Positions 45,003 to 55,232 are shown, counted from the first letter of the stretch. The stretch: 64,000 nt of DNA from Methylocystaceae bacterium (GCA_013373205.1 JABXIG010000025.1:1-64000), one strand, 5' to 3'. A program made the numbers and translations. Notes: generated by a model from the letters alone, not told the origin.

Positions 45003-46166
45003 TTAGAAGTGCTTTTTATCCAGTGTTTTCATCACTTTTATCGTTTTGAACTGCACAGCCATCAGCGGCAGAATCATAATAAAATGCACAGGAGATAAAG
45101 GCGCAACGAGACCATTTTTAACAAGGCCGACATGAATAAAAAACATGCCGAAAACCATCAGCGCAACCCCCGGGCAAATAAGCGCATAAGACCCGGAAGA
45201 AAGCTTGTCCCCTTTGATGAAATCCGCAAAGTAATTATTAGCTTTCATCACTCGATATCCGATTAAACCAATGAACAGCTGAATAGAAAAAAACACAACA
45301 ATAAAAACAAAATTGCTGCCTTTGCTGGGCGAAAGATCAAACAGATAGTCATAGCCGTGGCTTAATCTGACAATAGCAATCCCGCAGACTGTTAATACAG
45401 GAATTAAAATCCACAAAGAAGGTGCCCCTTCTGTGCTGACCCCTCGTTCCAAAATATCACGAAACCCAAAGACCAGCTTCAAAAGACCGAGAATAGCGAC
45501 AACCGACAAAAAGAAAATTGAACAGATCATAGCGATCAGGGCCGTCACTTTTATATGGCTCATTGCAGCCGGTGCTGCAAAGCCAACGGCAACCATGGAA
45601 AAAGCAAAAATCGCCAACAGTTGGGACAGGTTATTGTTAGACGTCCAGTTCTGATGGCCTTTTTGCACCAGATTGGCAAAATAATGCGTATATATCTTGA
45701 TCGCAAAATAAGCCACCACGGCAAACCCGATCAGGGCCATAGGAAAGAGATACTCTACAATCGTCCACAGGCCGGGGACAAACAGAGCACCCAGAACAAA
45801 CCCCACATTGATCGTCATCGCATAGGTCAATGGCAACGCCATTAATTGCACCTCTGCGGCACTATCCATCATACTTTCCAGACCACCGCTTTTCTTGAAC
45901 TTCAGATATTGTTTGGTGTTCCAGATTAATGAGCGAATATGCCCAATGGAAAACCAGACCACGCCTGACAGCGAAAACACGACCAAGGCCCGATGAGCCA
46001 GCGAACCTTCCATCAAAGCCCGTGACCAATCGGCAAAAACCGGCATGGGCGTGCCGGGATGGGGCAGCAGAAACATCATGTAAATGAAGAAGGAAACGGC
46101 GAGACCGCCGTTTCCTAAAGCTGCAAGATAGTAAAGAGGGCTATAATTTTGTTCAGCCGGCTTCAT
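45003..46166 (-). CDS. Ten-helix membrane protein of the octaheme cytochrome operon
   Basis: The protein has 387 residues from the ATG at 46166 (GGGAG upstream). About ten transmembrane segments span the whole length, beginning LYYLAALGNGGLAVSFFIYM. I do not recognise the family with certainty. The ten-helix count and size are compatible with a SLAC1/TehA-type anion channel, but no diagnostic motif was confirmed. It overlaps the cytochrome b gene by 14 bases and is third in the octaheme operon. Its role could be substrate or product transport, or quinone/electron transfer; neither is shown by the sequence. Confidence 0.75.
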   Translation of the reverse strand: MKPAEQNYSPLYYLAALGNGGLAVSFFIYMMFLLPHPGTPMPVFADWSRALMEGSLAHRALVVFSLSGVVWFSIGHIRSLIWNTKQYLKFKKSGGLESMMDSAAEVQLMALPLTYAMTINVGFVLGALFVPGLWTIVEYLFPMALIGFAVVAYFAIKIYTHYFANLVQKGHQNWTSNNNLSQLLAIFAFSMVAVGFAAPAAMSHIKVTALIAMICSIFFLSVVAILGLLKLVFGFRDILERGVSTEGAPSLWILIPVLTVCGIAIVRLSHGYDYLFDLSPSKGSNFVFIVVFFSIQLFIGLIGYRVMKANNYFADFIKGDKLSSGSYALICPGVALMVFGMFFIHVGLVKNGLVAPLSPVHFIMILPLMAVQFKTIKVMKTLDKKHF

Positions 46167-46803
46167 CAGATTTTCTCCCTTGATCCGCTTTATCCGGATA
46201 CACATATTCATAGCCACTCAGCATGGCTTTCAGATATTTTGTCACTGGTTTTGCCGTAAAGACCATATAAACATGACTGATAAAGAAGATCAGCATACCA
46301 AAGGCAGCCGCCACATGGACAAAAGCAACATTGGCAAGCGTCAGATCCTGCAACCCGATCACCGCCCAGTCATTGTAAAAGAAATAGAGCAGACCTGAAA
46401 TCCAGATCATAGGCATAATCAACAACATTAAGCCTACATAAGCAATACGTTGCAAAGGGTTGTGTTTATATTTACGGGTCTTGCGATAGGGGTGAACAGC
46501 ATCCGCTTTGAAAATATCGATAGAATAATAACGTGCAACTTCTATGATTTTTTCAGTGGTGGGAATGAATTGTTTCCATTCCCCGGTGATCAGCATCCAA
46601 AATAGAGCAAACACCCACAATCCCATTAATGCCCAAGCCGCCGTTCTATGTAAAATCGCTGCGGCTTCGTATGGCAACAGGTCATGTGCCCCATTAACGC
46701 CAAACCCGGTAAACATCATTCCGATAATCAACAGAGCCTGTGTCCAGTGCCAAAAACGTTCAAAACGCGTAAATATCAGTGTTTTAATTTTTTCATTTGT
46801 CAT
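46153..46803 (-). CDS. Cytochrome b561-type membrane subunit
   Basis: The protein has 216 residues with four main transmembrane helices. Haem-ligand candidates are the histidines in RFERFWHWTQALLI, AAILHRTAAW, AFVHVAAAFG and FISHVYMVF, the pattern of NiFe-hydrogenase/thiosulfate-reductase cytochromes b. It probably oxidises quinol and passes electrons to the octaheme protein encoded 3 bases upstream. GGAGG precedes the ATG. Confidence 0.85.
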   Translation of the reverse strand: MTNEKIKTLIFTRFERFWHWTQALLIIGMMFTGFGVNGAHDLLPYEAAAILHRTAAWALMGLWVFALFWMLITGEWKQFIPTTEKIIEVARYYSIDIFKADAVHPYRKTRKYKHNPLQRIAYVGLMLLIMPMIWISGLLYFFYNDWAVIGLQDLTLANVAFVHVAAAFGMLIFFISHVYMVFTAKPVTKYLKAMLSGYEYVYPDKADQGRKSDEAG

Positions 46804-46806
46804 GAT

Positions 46807-48402
46807 TTAGTTTCCTCCACGTTTTGAAGTGACAATTCGGATAAGGCCATGCGCAATAGAACCGATCAATGTCAGTAATGCCAAGCCCCAGCCAATCGTA
46901 GAGAGCAATGGGAAATGATCACGTCCCGGGATGTAGATGTCTGTGATGGCTGCCAATCGACTATCTGTCTTTGTATGACATTCCTGACATTTCAGAGCAT
47001 CTTCTTTAGGCGCAACCATATGAGTGATCGGCCAATGCATCGTGGTTTCAACAAAACCAAACTCACCTGAATAGGATTGCCCGGCTTTTTCAGTGCCAAA
47101 CTTAAGGGCTTTTTCCCAGTTGAAGTTAGTCCAGAAAGAGGAATCATCTTTACCAAAGACATGGTTAATCAGCAGATGTTTTTCTTTCGTGTCATAGGGT
47201 TGCTTGCCACGCATCACCTTAAAAGGCCAAATCCGGCTATCCGGGTCATCCGCACTGCCACCAAATTTATTCATCGCGACGACACCCTGATCATTAATCG
47301 GTTCATCACGCAGGGTATAATTCATTTGACCATCAAACCAGGCATAGGTCGGGACCACATTTTCTTCGTATTTAAAGTCACCTTTCGTCGCCAGATAAGA
47401 GAAATGACCATGGTCATCCTTAATGTTCAAAGGCTTGCCATTTTCATCCATTTTGCCGGCCGTTGACCAGTCCCACCATGTTTTGGTCGCAACACCGCCA
47501 CGGGCAAACTCTGGAATATGACAGGTTTGACAGGCAATCTTGTCTGTATGGTCATTCAACTTTTGTTCTGTCTTATGCGGTTTATCACCATGGCATGACT
47601 CACAAGTTGCATGATCTTTATAGTGGTTACTGGGCACATCAACGCCATCCTTATCAACCGCTTTGCTCGCATAGCGACTGCCCGGGACATTGTGGGCATC
47701 CGGATTATGACATGTTGCACAGCTCATATTGGCCCCATCCTTGGCCATATGCACATCCAGTGACTTCGGCGGATTAACCAGTGAACTATCCAGATCACCA
47801 TGTTTCACCCCATCGCCGCCGCCGCCATAAAAGTGACAGGCCCCACAATTTTCACGATTGGTTTGCCCTACATTCTGCGCGATCTTAGTCAGGTTCGGGG
47901 GCATTTTCATTTTCCCCTTAACCTCTTTCGGTTCATAAAGCGGATGCCCTGCCATTGTCGGGAACTTGGAATATGTTCCGGTATTGTCATGACAGACAAG
48001 ACAGTCAACCTGATGCTCGCCCAATGCCTCAGAACTCGCAACATTCATGTCATCCCAGCCATAACCGATATGACAACTGGTACAGCGCGGCTCATTTGAA
48101 GCAACATTTCCGCAAAAGGAATTTAGAACATTACGTTTACCCAACTTCTCGCCCGTTGTGGGATGATCAAATTCCCATGTCCAGTGGGTCGTCTGCATTA
48201 ATTGTTTTGATGCTTCGGTATGACAGGAAAGGCAAGCTTTCGTCACCTCTGGCCCTGATTTGAAATCTTGTTGAAGCTCCTTGAACTTCGAATGGTCTGC
48301 CGTGCTTTTACCCGTTTCTGCCTGAAGGCCTGTGAAACTGAATAAAGCAAATGCTATGACCCATATAGAAAAAGTGATCTTTCGATCTAAAATATGACGC
48401 AT
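46807..48402 (-). CDS. Octaheme c-type cytochrome, tetrathionate reductase (OTR) family
   Basis: The protein has 531 residues from the ATG at 48402 (GGGGAGG 4 bases upstream). A signal peptide (residues 8-28) leads to a periplasmic domain with exactly eight CXXCH sites: CLSCH, CTSCH, CLVCH, CGACH, CATCH, CESCH, CQTCH and CQECH. A C-terminal helix (about 500-522) anchors it. Shewanella OTR reduces tetrathionate, nitrite and hydroxylamine in vitro, so the natural substrate here is open. It is the first gene of the operon with cytochrome b. An FNR-like half-conserved site lies about 75 bases upstream. Confidence 0.9.
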   Translation of the reverse strand: MRHILDRKITFSIWVIAFALFSFTGLQAETGKSTADHSKFKELQQDFKSGPEVTKACLSCHTEASKQLMQTTHWTWEFDHPTTGEKLGKRNVLNSFCGNVASNEPRCTSCHIGYGWDDMNVASSEALGEHQVDCLVCHDNTGTYSKFPTMAGHPLYEPKEVKGKMKMPPNLTKIAQNVGQTNRENCGACHFYGGGGDGVKHGDLDSSLVNPPKSLDVHMAKDGANMSCATCHNPDAHNVPGSRYASKAVDKDGVDVPSNHYKDHATCESCHGDKPHKTEQKLNDHTDKIACQTCHIPEFARGGVATKTWWDWSTAGKMDENGKPLNIKDDHGHFSYLATKGDFKYEENVVPTYAWFDGQMNYTLRDEPINDQGVVAMNKFGGSADDPDSRIWPFKVMRGKQPYDTKEKHLLINHVFGKDDSSFWTNFNWEKALKFGTEKAGQSYSGEFGFVETTMHWPITHMVAPKEDALKCQECHTKTDSRLAAITDIYIPGRDHFPLLSTIGWGLALLTLIGSIAHGLIRIVTSKRGGN

Positions 48403-48470
48403 AAATCCTCCCCAGATTAGAAAAGTTCTATATTTATTGTACCTAATATAGATGAAGATTATATGCGACA

Positions 48471-48484
48471 TTGATAATTCGCAA
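48471..48484. promoter_or_regulatory. FNR-like site upstream of the octaheme operon
   Basis: Read on the minus strand it is TTGCG-N4-ATCAA, matching 8 of 10 positions of TTGAT-N4-ATCAA, about 75 bases before the start codon. It fits anaerobic activation of a respiratory reductase. Confidence 0.4.
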
Positions 48485-48514
48485 TGACAAGATAAAAAAA
48501 AGGGTCAAAGTTGC

Positions 48515-50149
48515 TTAGTTCAGCATTTTTATCTGATCAAAAGTCAGGTAATCCATATCTTGATGGGAGATAACAATCAAAGAACGGCCATTTCGTTTTG
48601 CCATGATTTGTTCCATCATATATTTCCCTGTCTCATAATCCAGACCCTCTGTGGGCTCATCCAGAATAAGCACAGGTGCTTTTTTCAAAAGGGCACGTGC
48701 AACGCCAAGCCTGCGAATTTGCCCGCCTGAGAGGTTATATCCTTGTTCCCCAATGTAGGTGCTTAACCTGTCGGGAAGGCTCTCAAGCAAGCTTTTAAGC
48801 TGGCACATCTCCAAGACTTCATTCACATCATCCAGATTACAGGTATCACAGCCCAAATTCAGGTTATTAAGAAAAGAGCCTGAAAAAATATGTGTATGCT
48901 GCGGTGAAATACTGAATGTCGCAACAAGCTGTTGTTCAGTCATGTTTTTGATCGTCTGCCCATTCAGGCTGATTTCACCTTTTTGCACAAAACGATCCCC
49001 AACAAGCAGATCAATCAATGTGCTTTTCCCAATCCCGGAAGGCCCCTTAATCAAAAGCGTCTGGCCTGCCGGCAGTTCAAAATCGAACTTAACCGGGTAA
49101 ATTTGAAAGTCATTAAAACGATATTCCACTTGCTTTAGTGCAAGGTCAGGATAACCCGGATTTTGTTCAGGTTCTTCTGTCTGGTTCTGCGTATCAGGAT
49201 TGACAAAAAAGATCCGTTCAGCCGCTGCTTTATTTTGTGGAATTTGCATTAAAGCCGGGGCAACTTGTGCAATACTTTCAAAACAGGCCAGCGCAAACAT
49301 AGAAACCATAACAAAATCAGCCTGTGTAAGCTGACGTGCCTGCAAAAGATCCGCAGCCAACAAGACTGTCGCGATAAAAGTCAGCTGTGAGATCAGCCAG
49401 ATTGCATTTTTGGTTAACAACCCCACTGTTTCAACACTTTTAAGGATTTTTAGCCGATCAGCGCTATGATCCCTGAAATCCTGCTGTGCCTTTGCCAGAT
49501 TGTTATAAACCATCAACTCGCCCAACCCGTCTAGCAAATCAATGCTCTTTTTCTTCAGGGTTTCAGCCGACACGAAAATATCATTCGCATTCTTTAAAAC
49601 AGCACGAAACGCCAATACCGGAAGCAGAGCCCCGGCAATCACCAAACCGGACACAACCGGCAAAACAATGGTGATGTCATATTTCAGGAGATAAAGAACA
49701 CAGATAAGGGCTGTAAAGAAACTCGCGCATAAAGGCACAAGAACCCGGACATAGAAACCTTGCAGGGATTCAATGTCATATTGGACTCTGCTGGTTAAAT
49801 CCGTGCTATGCAGGCGCTCGACTTGTTCAAGCGGAATTTGGGTATAGTTTTTAAATGTCCGAAGACGCAATGCCCCCAAAAAACGGAACGTGGCTTCATG
49901 TGTCACCAGTCTTTCCACATATCGCCCCACTGTGCGAAAGATCGCACAGCCGCGAATAATTGCTGCTGGTGTGAAATAATTTATACTCGCCCCCGCCAGT
50001 CCCGCAACGCCCATAGCTGTGATAAACCAGGCGGACGTCGCCAAGAGGGCAATATTGGCCAGCATTGTCGCCATGCTCAACAGAACGCCGAGCAGTGCCC
50101 ATCCCCAAAAAGGGCGAAAGAGCTGAAAAAGATATATGAGCTGTTTCAT
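48515..50149 (-). CDS. cydC: Cytochrome bd biogenesis ABC exporter subunit CydC
   Basis: The protein has 544 residues. Six N-terminal transmembrane helices (LLGVLLSMATMLANIALLAT) are fused to an ABC ATPase with Walker A GPSGIGKST, signature LSGGQIRRLGVARA and Walker B VLILDEPTEGLDYETG. CydDC is needed to assemble cytochrome bd by exporting thiols and/or handling haem. It overlaps cydD by 4 bases (ATGA), the usual arrangement. Confidence 0.93.
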   Translation of the reverse strand: MKQLIYLFQLFRPFWGWALLGVLLSMATMLANIALLATSAWFITAMGVAGLAGASINYFTPAAIIRGCAIFRTVGRYVERLVTHEATFRFLGALRLRTFKNYTQIPLEQVERLHSTDLTSRVQYDIESLQGFYVRVLVPLCASFFTALICVLYLLKYDITIVLPVVSGLVIAGALLPVLAFRAVLKNANDIFVSAETLKKKSIDLLDGLGELMVYNNLAKAQQDFRDHSADRLKILKSVETVGLLTKNAIWLISQLTFIATVLLAADLLQARQLTQADFVMVSMFALACFESIAQVAPALMQIPQNKAAAERIFFVNPDTQNQTEEPEQNPGYPDLALKQVEYRFNDFQIYPVKFDFELPAGQTLLIKGPSGIGKSTLIDLLVGDRFVQKGEISLNGQTIKNMTEQQLVATFSISPQHTHIFSGSFLNNLNLGCDTCNLDDVNEVLEMCQLKSLLESLPDRLSTYIGEQGYNLSGGQIRRLGVARALLKKAPVLILDEPTEGLDYETGKYMMEQIMAKRNGRSLIVISHQDMDYLTFDQIKMLN

Positions 50150-51822
50150 GCGACATCCTCTTTTTTAGGCTGTGACAGAATCTGCCCCTGATCCAGATAA
50201 AGCACGCGGTCTGCCATGGCTATAGTCTGCTCGCGATGGGCTGCAATCAGCATGGTTGTCTTTTGCTTTTTCAGCTGTTTTAACTGCTCAAGGATCAACT
50301 GTTCGGTTTCTGAATCAAGGTTGGCAGACGGCTCATCCATAATCATAACCGATGCCTCTTTAATCAACATGCGCGCCATTGCAAGCCTGCGCCCTTCTCC
50401 ACCCGACATCAAACGACCTTGCTCACCCGTTCTTTGCAGCAAGTGATCTGGAAAATGTTCAACCGTTTTGGAAAGATGGACTTTCTCAACTGCAACCCGA
50501 ACGGCCCATTCGTCCTGAAATTCCGGTGCCAGCGCGATGTTATGGGCGATTGTTGTATCGAAAATGTGGGGCTGTTGTGCCATCCATGAAATGTCACGAT
50601 GCCACTGCTTTAACCCGCTTTGACTTAATGTGCTGCCATTTAGATAAATATTACCCGATGTTGGACGCAGAAAGCCAAGCGCAAGATTAAGCAATGTGCT
50701 TTTGCCCGCACCACTTGAACCGACAAGTACAACACATTCGCCCTCTTTAATTTCGAAACTAACATCCGACAAAACAGACTTGCCATCGGGGTATGCATAA
50801 GACACCCCATCAAAAGCGATCTTGGCCTGTGTGGAAATCGGCCGTGTTTCCTGTGGGAAAGCTGGTTCTTCCATATTCAATATTTTGACAATTTCATCCG
50901 CAGCGGCCATGGCTTCCATTTTTACATGATAATTGGTGCCAAGATTTCGCAACGGCTGGTAAAATTCCGGGGCCAAAAGCAAAATCAGAAAACCGTCCTG
51001 AAAAGCCATTTCCCCCGCAAGCAGGCGAAACCCGATAAAGACGGCGATTAAGGCAATCGAAATAGTTGAAAAAAATTCAAGCGTCACTGAAGACAAAAAC
51101 GCGATGCGTAAAACCTTCATGACCTTGGATTTATAGGCCATGGAAATTTCGTTGATGCGTTGCGTTTCTTTTTGCGTTGCCCCAAAAAGCTTAAGCGTCT
51201 GCAATCCTCTTAAACTTTCCTGCAAGCGCGCGCCCAGTCGCCCCAGCGCTTTCCAATGGTTTTGATGAACCTGTTCCGCCCCTTTACCAATCAAAATCAT
51301 AAATAAAGGTATCAAAGGTGCTGTCAGCATGAAAACAAGTGCTGAGATCAAATCCAGTGGCAACACAACAGCAAGAACACAAATCGGAATGAGTGCTACA
51401 TGAAACAATGCGGGTAAAAATGCCGAAAAATACTGGCCGAATTTTTCAATCCCTTCGACCGTCAATGTCGCAAAATGCCCACGTTTTATGGATGCTGTGG
51501 CGCAAGGGCCCAATCTTTCAAGCTTTAAAAGCAACTCATCATACACATGCTGAATAACGTGCTGCCCCAGTTCAACGGCTTTGCGATCACTATATGAATT
51601 TAGAATAAAACGAATAAAAATAATGAATATGACAGGATACACATCCTGCAACACATCAGACAGACCCTGCCCCTCAAAGGCAACAGCCGTCATCAAGCGG
51701 GCCATTAACCAGACCTGCAAAACCAGCAGCATGGCATTTAGGGCCCCCACAACAGTAATCTGTCGGAGCAAACCTTTTAAGGGGCGTTTTTGTTGCCTGA
51801 TAAATTCTTTTGTCTGTGTCAT
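50146..51822 (-). CDS. cydD: Cytochrome bd biogenesis ABC exporter subunit CydD
   Basis: The protein has 558 residues with a six-helix membrane domain and an ATPase: Walker A GSSGAGKST, signature MSGGEGRRLAMARM and Walker B VMIMDEPSANLDSETE. It forms the CydDC heterodimer. GAAGGGAGAGG gives a strong start. A hairpin terminator or attenuator separates it from cydX by about 30 bases, so it is probably expressed at a lower level than cydAB. Confidence 0.93.
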   Translation of the reverse strand: MTQTKEFIRQQKRPLKGLLRQITVVGALNAMLLVLQVWLMARLMTAVAFEGQGLSDVLQDVYPVIFIIFIRFILNSYSDRKAVELGQHVIQHVYDELLLKLERLGPCATASIKRGHFATLTVEGIEKFGQYFSAFLPALFHVALIPICVLAVVLPLDLISALVFMLTAPLIPLFMILIGKGAEQVHQNHWKALGRLGARLQESLRGLQTLKLFGATQKETQRINEISMAYKSKVMKVLRIAFLSSVTLEFFSTISIALIAVFIGFRLLAGEMAFQDGFLILLLAPEFYQPLRNLGTNYHVKMEAMAAADEIVKILNMEEPAFPQETRPISTQAKIAFDGVSYAYPDGKSVLSDVSFEIKEGECVVLVGSSGAGKSTLLNLALGFLRPTSGNIYLNGSTLSQSGLKQWHRDISWMAQQPHIFDTTIAHNIALAPEFQDEWAVRVAVEKVHLSKTVEHFPDHLLQRTGEQGRLMSGGEGRRLAMARMLIKEASVMIMDEPSANLDSETEQLILEQLKQLKKQKTTMLIAAHREQTIAMADRVLYLDQGQILSQPKKEDVA

Positions 51823-51853
51823 GACCTCTCCCTTCTAAAATGTAGATGGAGAA

Positions 51854-51889
51854 AAGGGTGCCTGACCTGAAATCACGCCAGGCACCCTT
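51854..51889 (-). terminator. Terminator/attenuator between cydX and cydD
   Basis: The perfect 11-bp stem AAGGGTGCCTG/CAGGCACCCTT is followed on the minus strand by TTTTCTCC. It probably reduces readthrough from cydABX into cydDC. Confidence 0.75.
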
Positions 51890-51893
51890 GTCT

Positions 51894-52004
51894 TCAGTCT
51901 TTTTTGTCTTTGTCAAAGGCCATTTCAGCCTCATACCAAAGCGCGTTGATGATACCGATTGACAGGGCGGCAGTCAGTCCCAGGCCCCATGCGAAATACC
52001 ACAT
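51894..52004 (-). CDS. cydX: Cytochrome bd small subunit CydX
   Basis: The protein has 36 residues. It starts MWYFAWGLGLTAALSIGIIN, the MWYFAW opening diagnostic of CydX/YbgT, with one transmembrane helix and a charged tail (DKDKKD). CydX stabilises the cytochrome bd complex. It lies 22 bases after cydB, with GGAG upstream of the ATG. Confidence 0.9.
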   Translation of the reverse strand: MWYFAWGLGLTAALSIGIINALWYEAEMAFDKDKKD

Positions 52005-52026
52005 GATTAATCTCCTTTTCTATTGG

Positions 52027-53181
52027 TTAGTAGGCAGAATGACTGCGCACTTTAATTTCATCGACCGTGACTTTCCCCCACATGCGGTAGTAACACCACA
52101 CGGTGTAGGTCAGAACAATCGGCAAGAAAATGACAGTCGCCCAGAACATAACGGTAAGCGTAAGATGACTAGATGCAGCATCCCACACAGTCAGGCTTGA
52201 ATTTGGTTGAATGCTGGATGGCATAATGAAGGGGAACATAGACAGACCCGCTGTCCCGATAATCCCTGTCATGCCGATACCACTGGTCACAAAGCCCAGT
52301 CCCGGCTTGCCCCATTTAGAGAATAACATGGTCAAAGCAATCCCCGCAAAACCAGCCAATGGGGCCAGAATAGCAATAGGGAGTGTGTCATACACCTTGA
52401 GCCATGCACCGGCTTCAACAATAACTTCTTTTGCCAATGGGTTTGGCAGCGCATCGGTTGGAGGTTGCTGCACAATGACATAACCATCAATTCCGTAAGC
52501 AACCCAGACACCAGCCAAGGCAAAACAGACTGCCGCAATCGTCCCCATAACCATCACCGCTTTTGAGGCTCTGGATGCAATCGGGTCTTCAGTTCTCATT
52601 TGAAGCCAGATGCCGCCATGCATGGTCAGCATGGAAAAGCTGATCACACCCGCCAACAAGGCAAACGGATTAAGCAAAGGCAAAAGAGCCGTCAGCAGTG
52701 AGCCATGATAATGCGCACGCAGCAATTCATCCAAATGGAAAGGAACCCCTTGAAGCAAGTTACCAAAGGCAACACCGAAAATAAGTGACGGAATGGCACC
52801 ACCGGCAAACAGCCCCCAGTCCCATGCGTTTCTCCAGCGCGCATCACCTAGTTTTGATCGATAGTCAAACCCGACAGGCCTGAAGAACAAAGCAAACAGC
52901 ACCAACAGCATCGCCATATAGAAGCCAGAAAAAGCAGCTGCATATACCGCAGGCCAAGCCGCAAAGATCGCCCCGCCAGCAGTGATAAACCAGACCTGGT
53001 TTCCGTCCCAGTGCGGGCCGACTGTGTTAATAATGACGCGGCGTTCTTCATCAGATTTTCCGACAAATGGCAACAGGTTTCCAACACCCATGTCCATACC
53101 ATCGGTTACAGCAAAACCAATCAGCAAGGCCCCGACAAGGATCCACCAGACAAGTTTCAGGATTTCATATTCGAGTATCAT
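52027..53181 (-). CDS. cydB: Cytochrome bd ubiquinol oxidase subunit II, CydB
   Basis: The protein has 384 residues with about eight to nine transmembrane segments. Family hallmarks are WWILVGALLIGFAVTDGMDM, VGPHWDGNQVWFITAGGAIF and FRPVGFDYRSK. It partners CydA in the high-affinity quinol oxidase. GAGGAGG precedes the ATG and 12 bases separate it from cydA. Confidence 0.95.
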   Translation of the reverse strand: MILEYEILKLVWWILVGALLIGFAVTDGMDMGVGNLLPFVGKSDEERRVIINTVGPHWDGNQVWFITAGGAIFAAWPAVYAAAFSGFYMAMLLVLFALFFRPVGFDYRSKLGDARWRNAWDWGLFAGGAIPSLIFGVAFGNLLQGVPFHLDELLRAHYHGSLLTALLPLLNPFALLAGVISFSMLTMHGGIWLQMRTEDPIASRASKAVMVMGTIAAVCFALAGVWVAYGIDGYVIVQQPPTDALPNPLAKEVIVEAGAWLKVYDTLPIAILAPLAGFAGIALTMLFSKWGKPGLGFVTSGIGMTGIIGTAGLSMFPFIMPSSIQPNSSLTVWDAASSHLTLTVMFWATVIFLPIVLTYTVWCYYRMWGKVTVDEIKVRSHSAY

Positions 53182-53193
53182 AATAACCTCCTC

Positions 53194-54756
53194 TTACTCT
53201 GCTGGTTGGGCTGTTTCGCCGTAATATTTACCGGTGTGCAGAGATGCCGGACCTTTACGAGCAAATTTAAACATGAGGTACATTTCGATACACAAAAGGA
53301 AGGTATAGAAAGTAATGAACCCAACGAGTGAGAAGATCAGATCCCCGGTTGTGAGCGAAGATGTCGCCAGTGACGTTGGCAGAATTTCACCAATCGCCCA
53401 GGGTTGACGTCCATATTCAGCCACAAACCAACCCATTTCACAGGCAAGCCACGGCATTGGGATTGACCAAAGCAAGGCCTTTAACAGCCAACGTTGTTCG
53501 TGAATATTACGCTTGATCGTGAAATAGAAGGTTGCGGCAAACAGCCCCAACATGGCAAAGCCCAACGCCACCATAAAGCGGAAAGACCAGAACAACGGAG
53601 CGACAGCAGGAATTGTATCTTCCACAGCCAAGGCAATTTGCTCTTCTGTCGCATCAACCACATTTGGTGTATAGGTTTTCAGCAAAAGCCCATAGCCAAG
53701 GTCGACTTTATGTTCTTCGAATTTTGCCATGACTGCTTCAGATTTATCGCCTTTGCGGATTTTCTGTAACTCGCCATAAGCGATCATACCTGAACGGATA
53801 CGTTCTTCATGTTGGATCTTCAAATCCTTGATGCCGGTCACTTGCTTGTCAACAGAACGCGTCGCAATCAAACCAAGCGCATAAGGAATTTGAACCGCAT
53901 ATTCGGTTTCCATTGTTTCATCATTGGGGAAGCCAAAGGCGGTAAATGCGGCAGGGGCTGGTTCCGTTTCATATTCTGCTTCAATCGCGGCCAATTTCAC
54001 TTTTTGAACATCGCCAAGTTCATAGCCACTTTCATCACCTAACACGATGACGGATAGAGATGCAGCCAAACCAAAGCCACAGGCAATCGCCATAGAACGT
54101 TTGGCAAAACCCATGTCGCGCCCTTTAAGCAGGTAATAGGCACTGATCCCCATCACAAACATGGAAGCTGTTACATAACCCGCTGCCACCGTATGGACGA
54201 ATTTAACTTGCGCAACCGGGTTCAGCACGATTTCTGCAAAACTGGTCATTTCCATACGCATGGTTTCGGGTGAAAATTCAGAACCGATCGGGTTCTGCAT
54301 CCAGCCATTGGCAACCAAAATCCACATGGCAGACAAGTTGGACCCAAAGGCGGTGAAGAAAGTCACCATCAGGTGTTGACGTTTGCTCAGTTTATCCCAG
54401 CCTAAGAAGAACAGACCGATAAAGGTTGATTCAAGGAAGAAGGCCATCAGACCCTCAATCGCAAGCGGGGCACCAAAAACATCACCCACATAATGAGAAT
54501 AATAAGACCAGTTGGTTCCGAATTCGAATTCCATGGTCAGCCCTGTGGTGACACCAAGGGCAAAGTTGATCCCAAAAAGTTTACCCCAGAATTTTGTCAT
54601 ATCCCGGTAAACTTCGTTATTTGTCATCACGTAACAAGATTCCATGATGAACAGTATCCACGATATCCCAAGTGTAAGCGGGACAAAAAGAAAGTGGTAC
54701 ATTGCTGTCGCAGCAAACTGCCAGCGCGACAATTCGATAAATGTTTGGTCGAACAT
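53194..54756 (-). CDS. cydA: Cytochrome bd ubiquinol oxidase subunit I, CydA
   Basis: The protein has 520 residues. His19-type haem ligand region [20 protein letters not shown] and the long Q-loop ([20 protein letters not shown], then [16 protein letters not shown] with HEERIRSG) mark the E. coli-like long-loop class. The C-terminal part has [19 protein letters not shown]. It reduces oxygen to water with quinol at low oxygen. GGAG is well placed. It is the third gene of an FNR-box-controlled operon. Confidence 0.95.
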   Translation of the reverse strand: MFDQTFIELSRWQFAATAMYHFLFVPLTLGISWILFIMESCYVMTNNEVYRDMTKFWGKLFGINFALGVTTGLTMEFEFGTNWSYYSHYVGDVFGAPLAIEGLMAFFLESTFIGLFFLGWDKLSKRQHLMVTFFTAFGSNLSAMWILVANGWMQNPIGSEFSPETMRMEMTSFAEIVLNPVAQVKFVHTVAAGYVTASMFVMGISAYYLLKGRDMGFAKRSMAIACGFGLAASLSVIVLGDESGYELGDVQKVKLAAIEAEYETEPAPAAFTAFGFPNDETMETEYAVQIPYALGLIATRSVDKQVTGIKDLKIQHEERIRSGMIAYGELQKIRKGDKSEAVMAKFEEHKVDLGYGLLLKTYTPNVVDATEEQIALAVEDTIPAVAPLFWSFRFMVALGFAMLGLFAATFYFTIKRNIHEQRWLLKALLWSIPMPWLACEMGWFVAEYGRQPWAIGEILPTSLATSSLTTGDLIFSLVGFITFYTFLLCIEMYLMFKFARKGPASLHTGKYYGETAQPAE

Positions 54757-54801
54757 TGAATGGCTCCATTAGCCAAAAATTAAGAAAAAATGTAATTTTG
54801 A

Positions 54802-54816
54802 ACCTGTCAGACAGGT
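54802..54816. terminator. Small palindrome at the end of the DUF2946-like gene
   Basis: ACCTGT-CAG-ACAGGT overlaps the stop codon and is followed on the minus strand by an AT-rich run. It could be a weak terminator or an operator for cydA. Confidence 0.3.
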
Positions 54817-55220
54817 GTTCTTAATTCTGGTGGAGCTCTTGGTGCTTGCTTAACAACACTTAAACACTTTGGAACCCAGCATATATCAAAATCGGGCCTA
54901 TTCAGTTCGGGAAGAGAAACCTGAATAACGTCCAGTATTTGTTCAGATTGTAAGAAGGGGGCATCTGTATGAAAGAAAGACACATAACAATCGTCACAGA
55001 TAAAATTACCCGTATGTTCAATTGAAGATGTGCCTCTTTCCCGGTTTCCAAAGCAAATACTTTCGCGAAGCTCGGCAACAAAAGCATGTTCTTGCGCTTC
55101 TTCATGCGACAACGCGAATATTGGGAAAATATTCTGAAAAACCAGCGCGATCAACAGAACCGCGCAAATATCCGGCTTTATAAGTCTTATCAGTTTTTTA
55201 TAGGGGGAAAAGCCTGACAT
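54807..55220 (-). CDS. DUF2946-like protein
   Basis: The protein has 137 residues. One N-terminal membrane helix (ICAVLLIALVFQNIFPIFAL) is followed by a periplasmic tail with a CDDCY motif, two further cysteines and the APRAPPELRTPV ending typical of DUF2946 proteins. That family is often found near copper or respiratory genes; its function is unknown. It is the second gene of the FNR-controlled operon, 12 bases after the NifX-like gene and 50 bases before cydA. A metal-related role in oxidase assembly is possible (inference). Confidence 0.65.
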   Translation of the reverse strand: MSGFSPYKKLIRLIKPDICAVLLIALVFQNIFPIFALSHEEAQEHAFVAELRESICFGNRERGTSSIEHTGNFICDDCYVSFFHTDAPFLQSEQILDVIQVSLPELNRPDFDICWVPKCLSVVKQAPRAPPELRTPV

Positions 55221-55232
55221 CGACCTGGTCCT

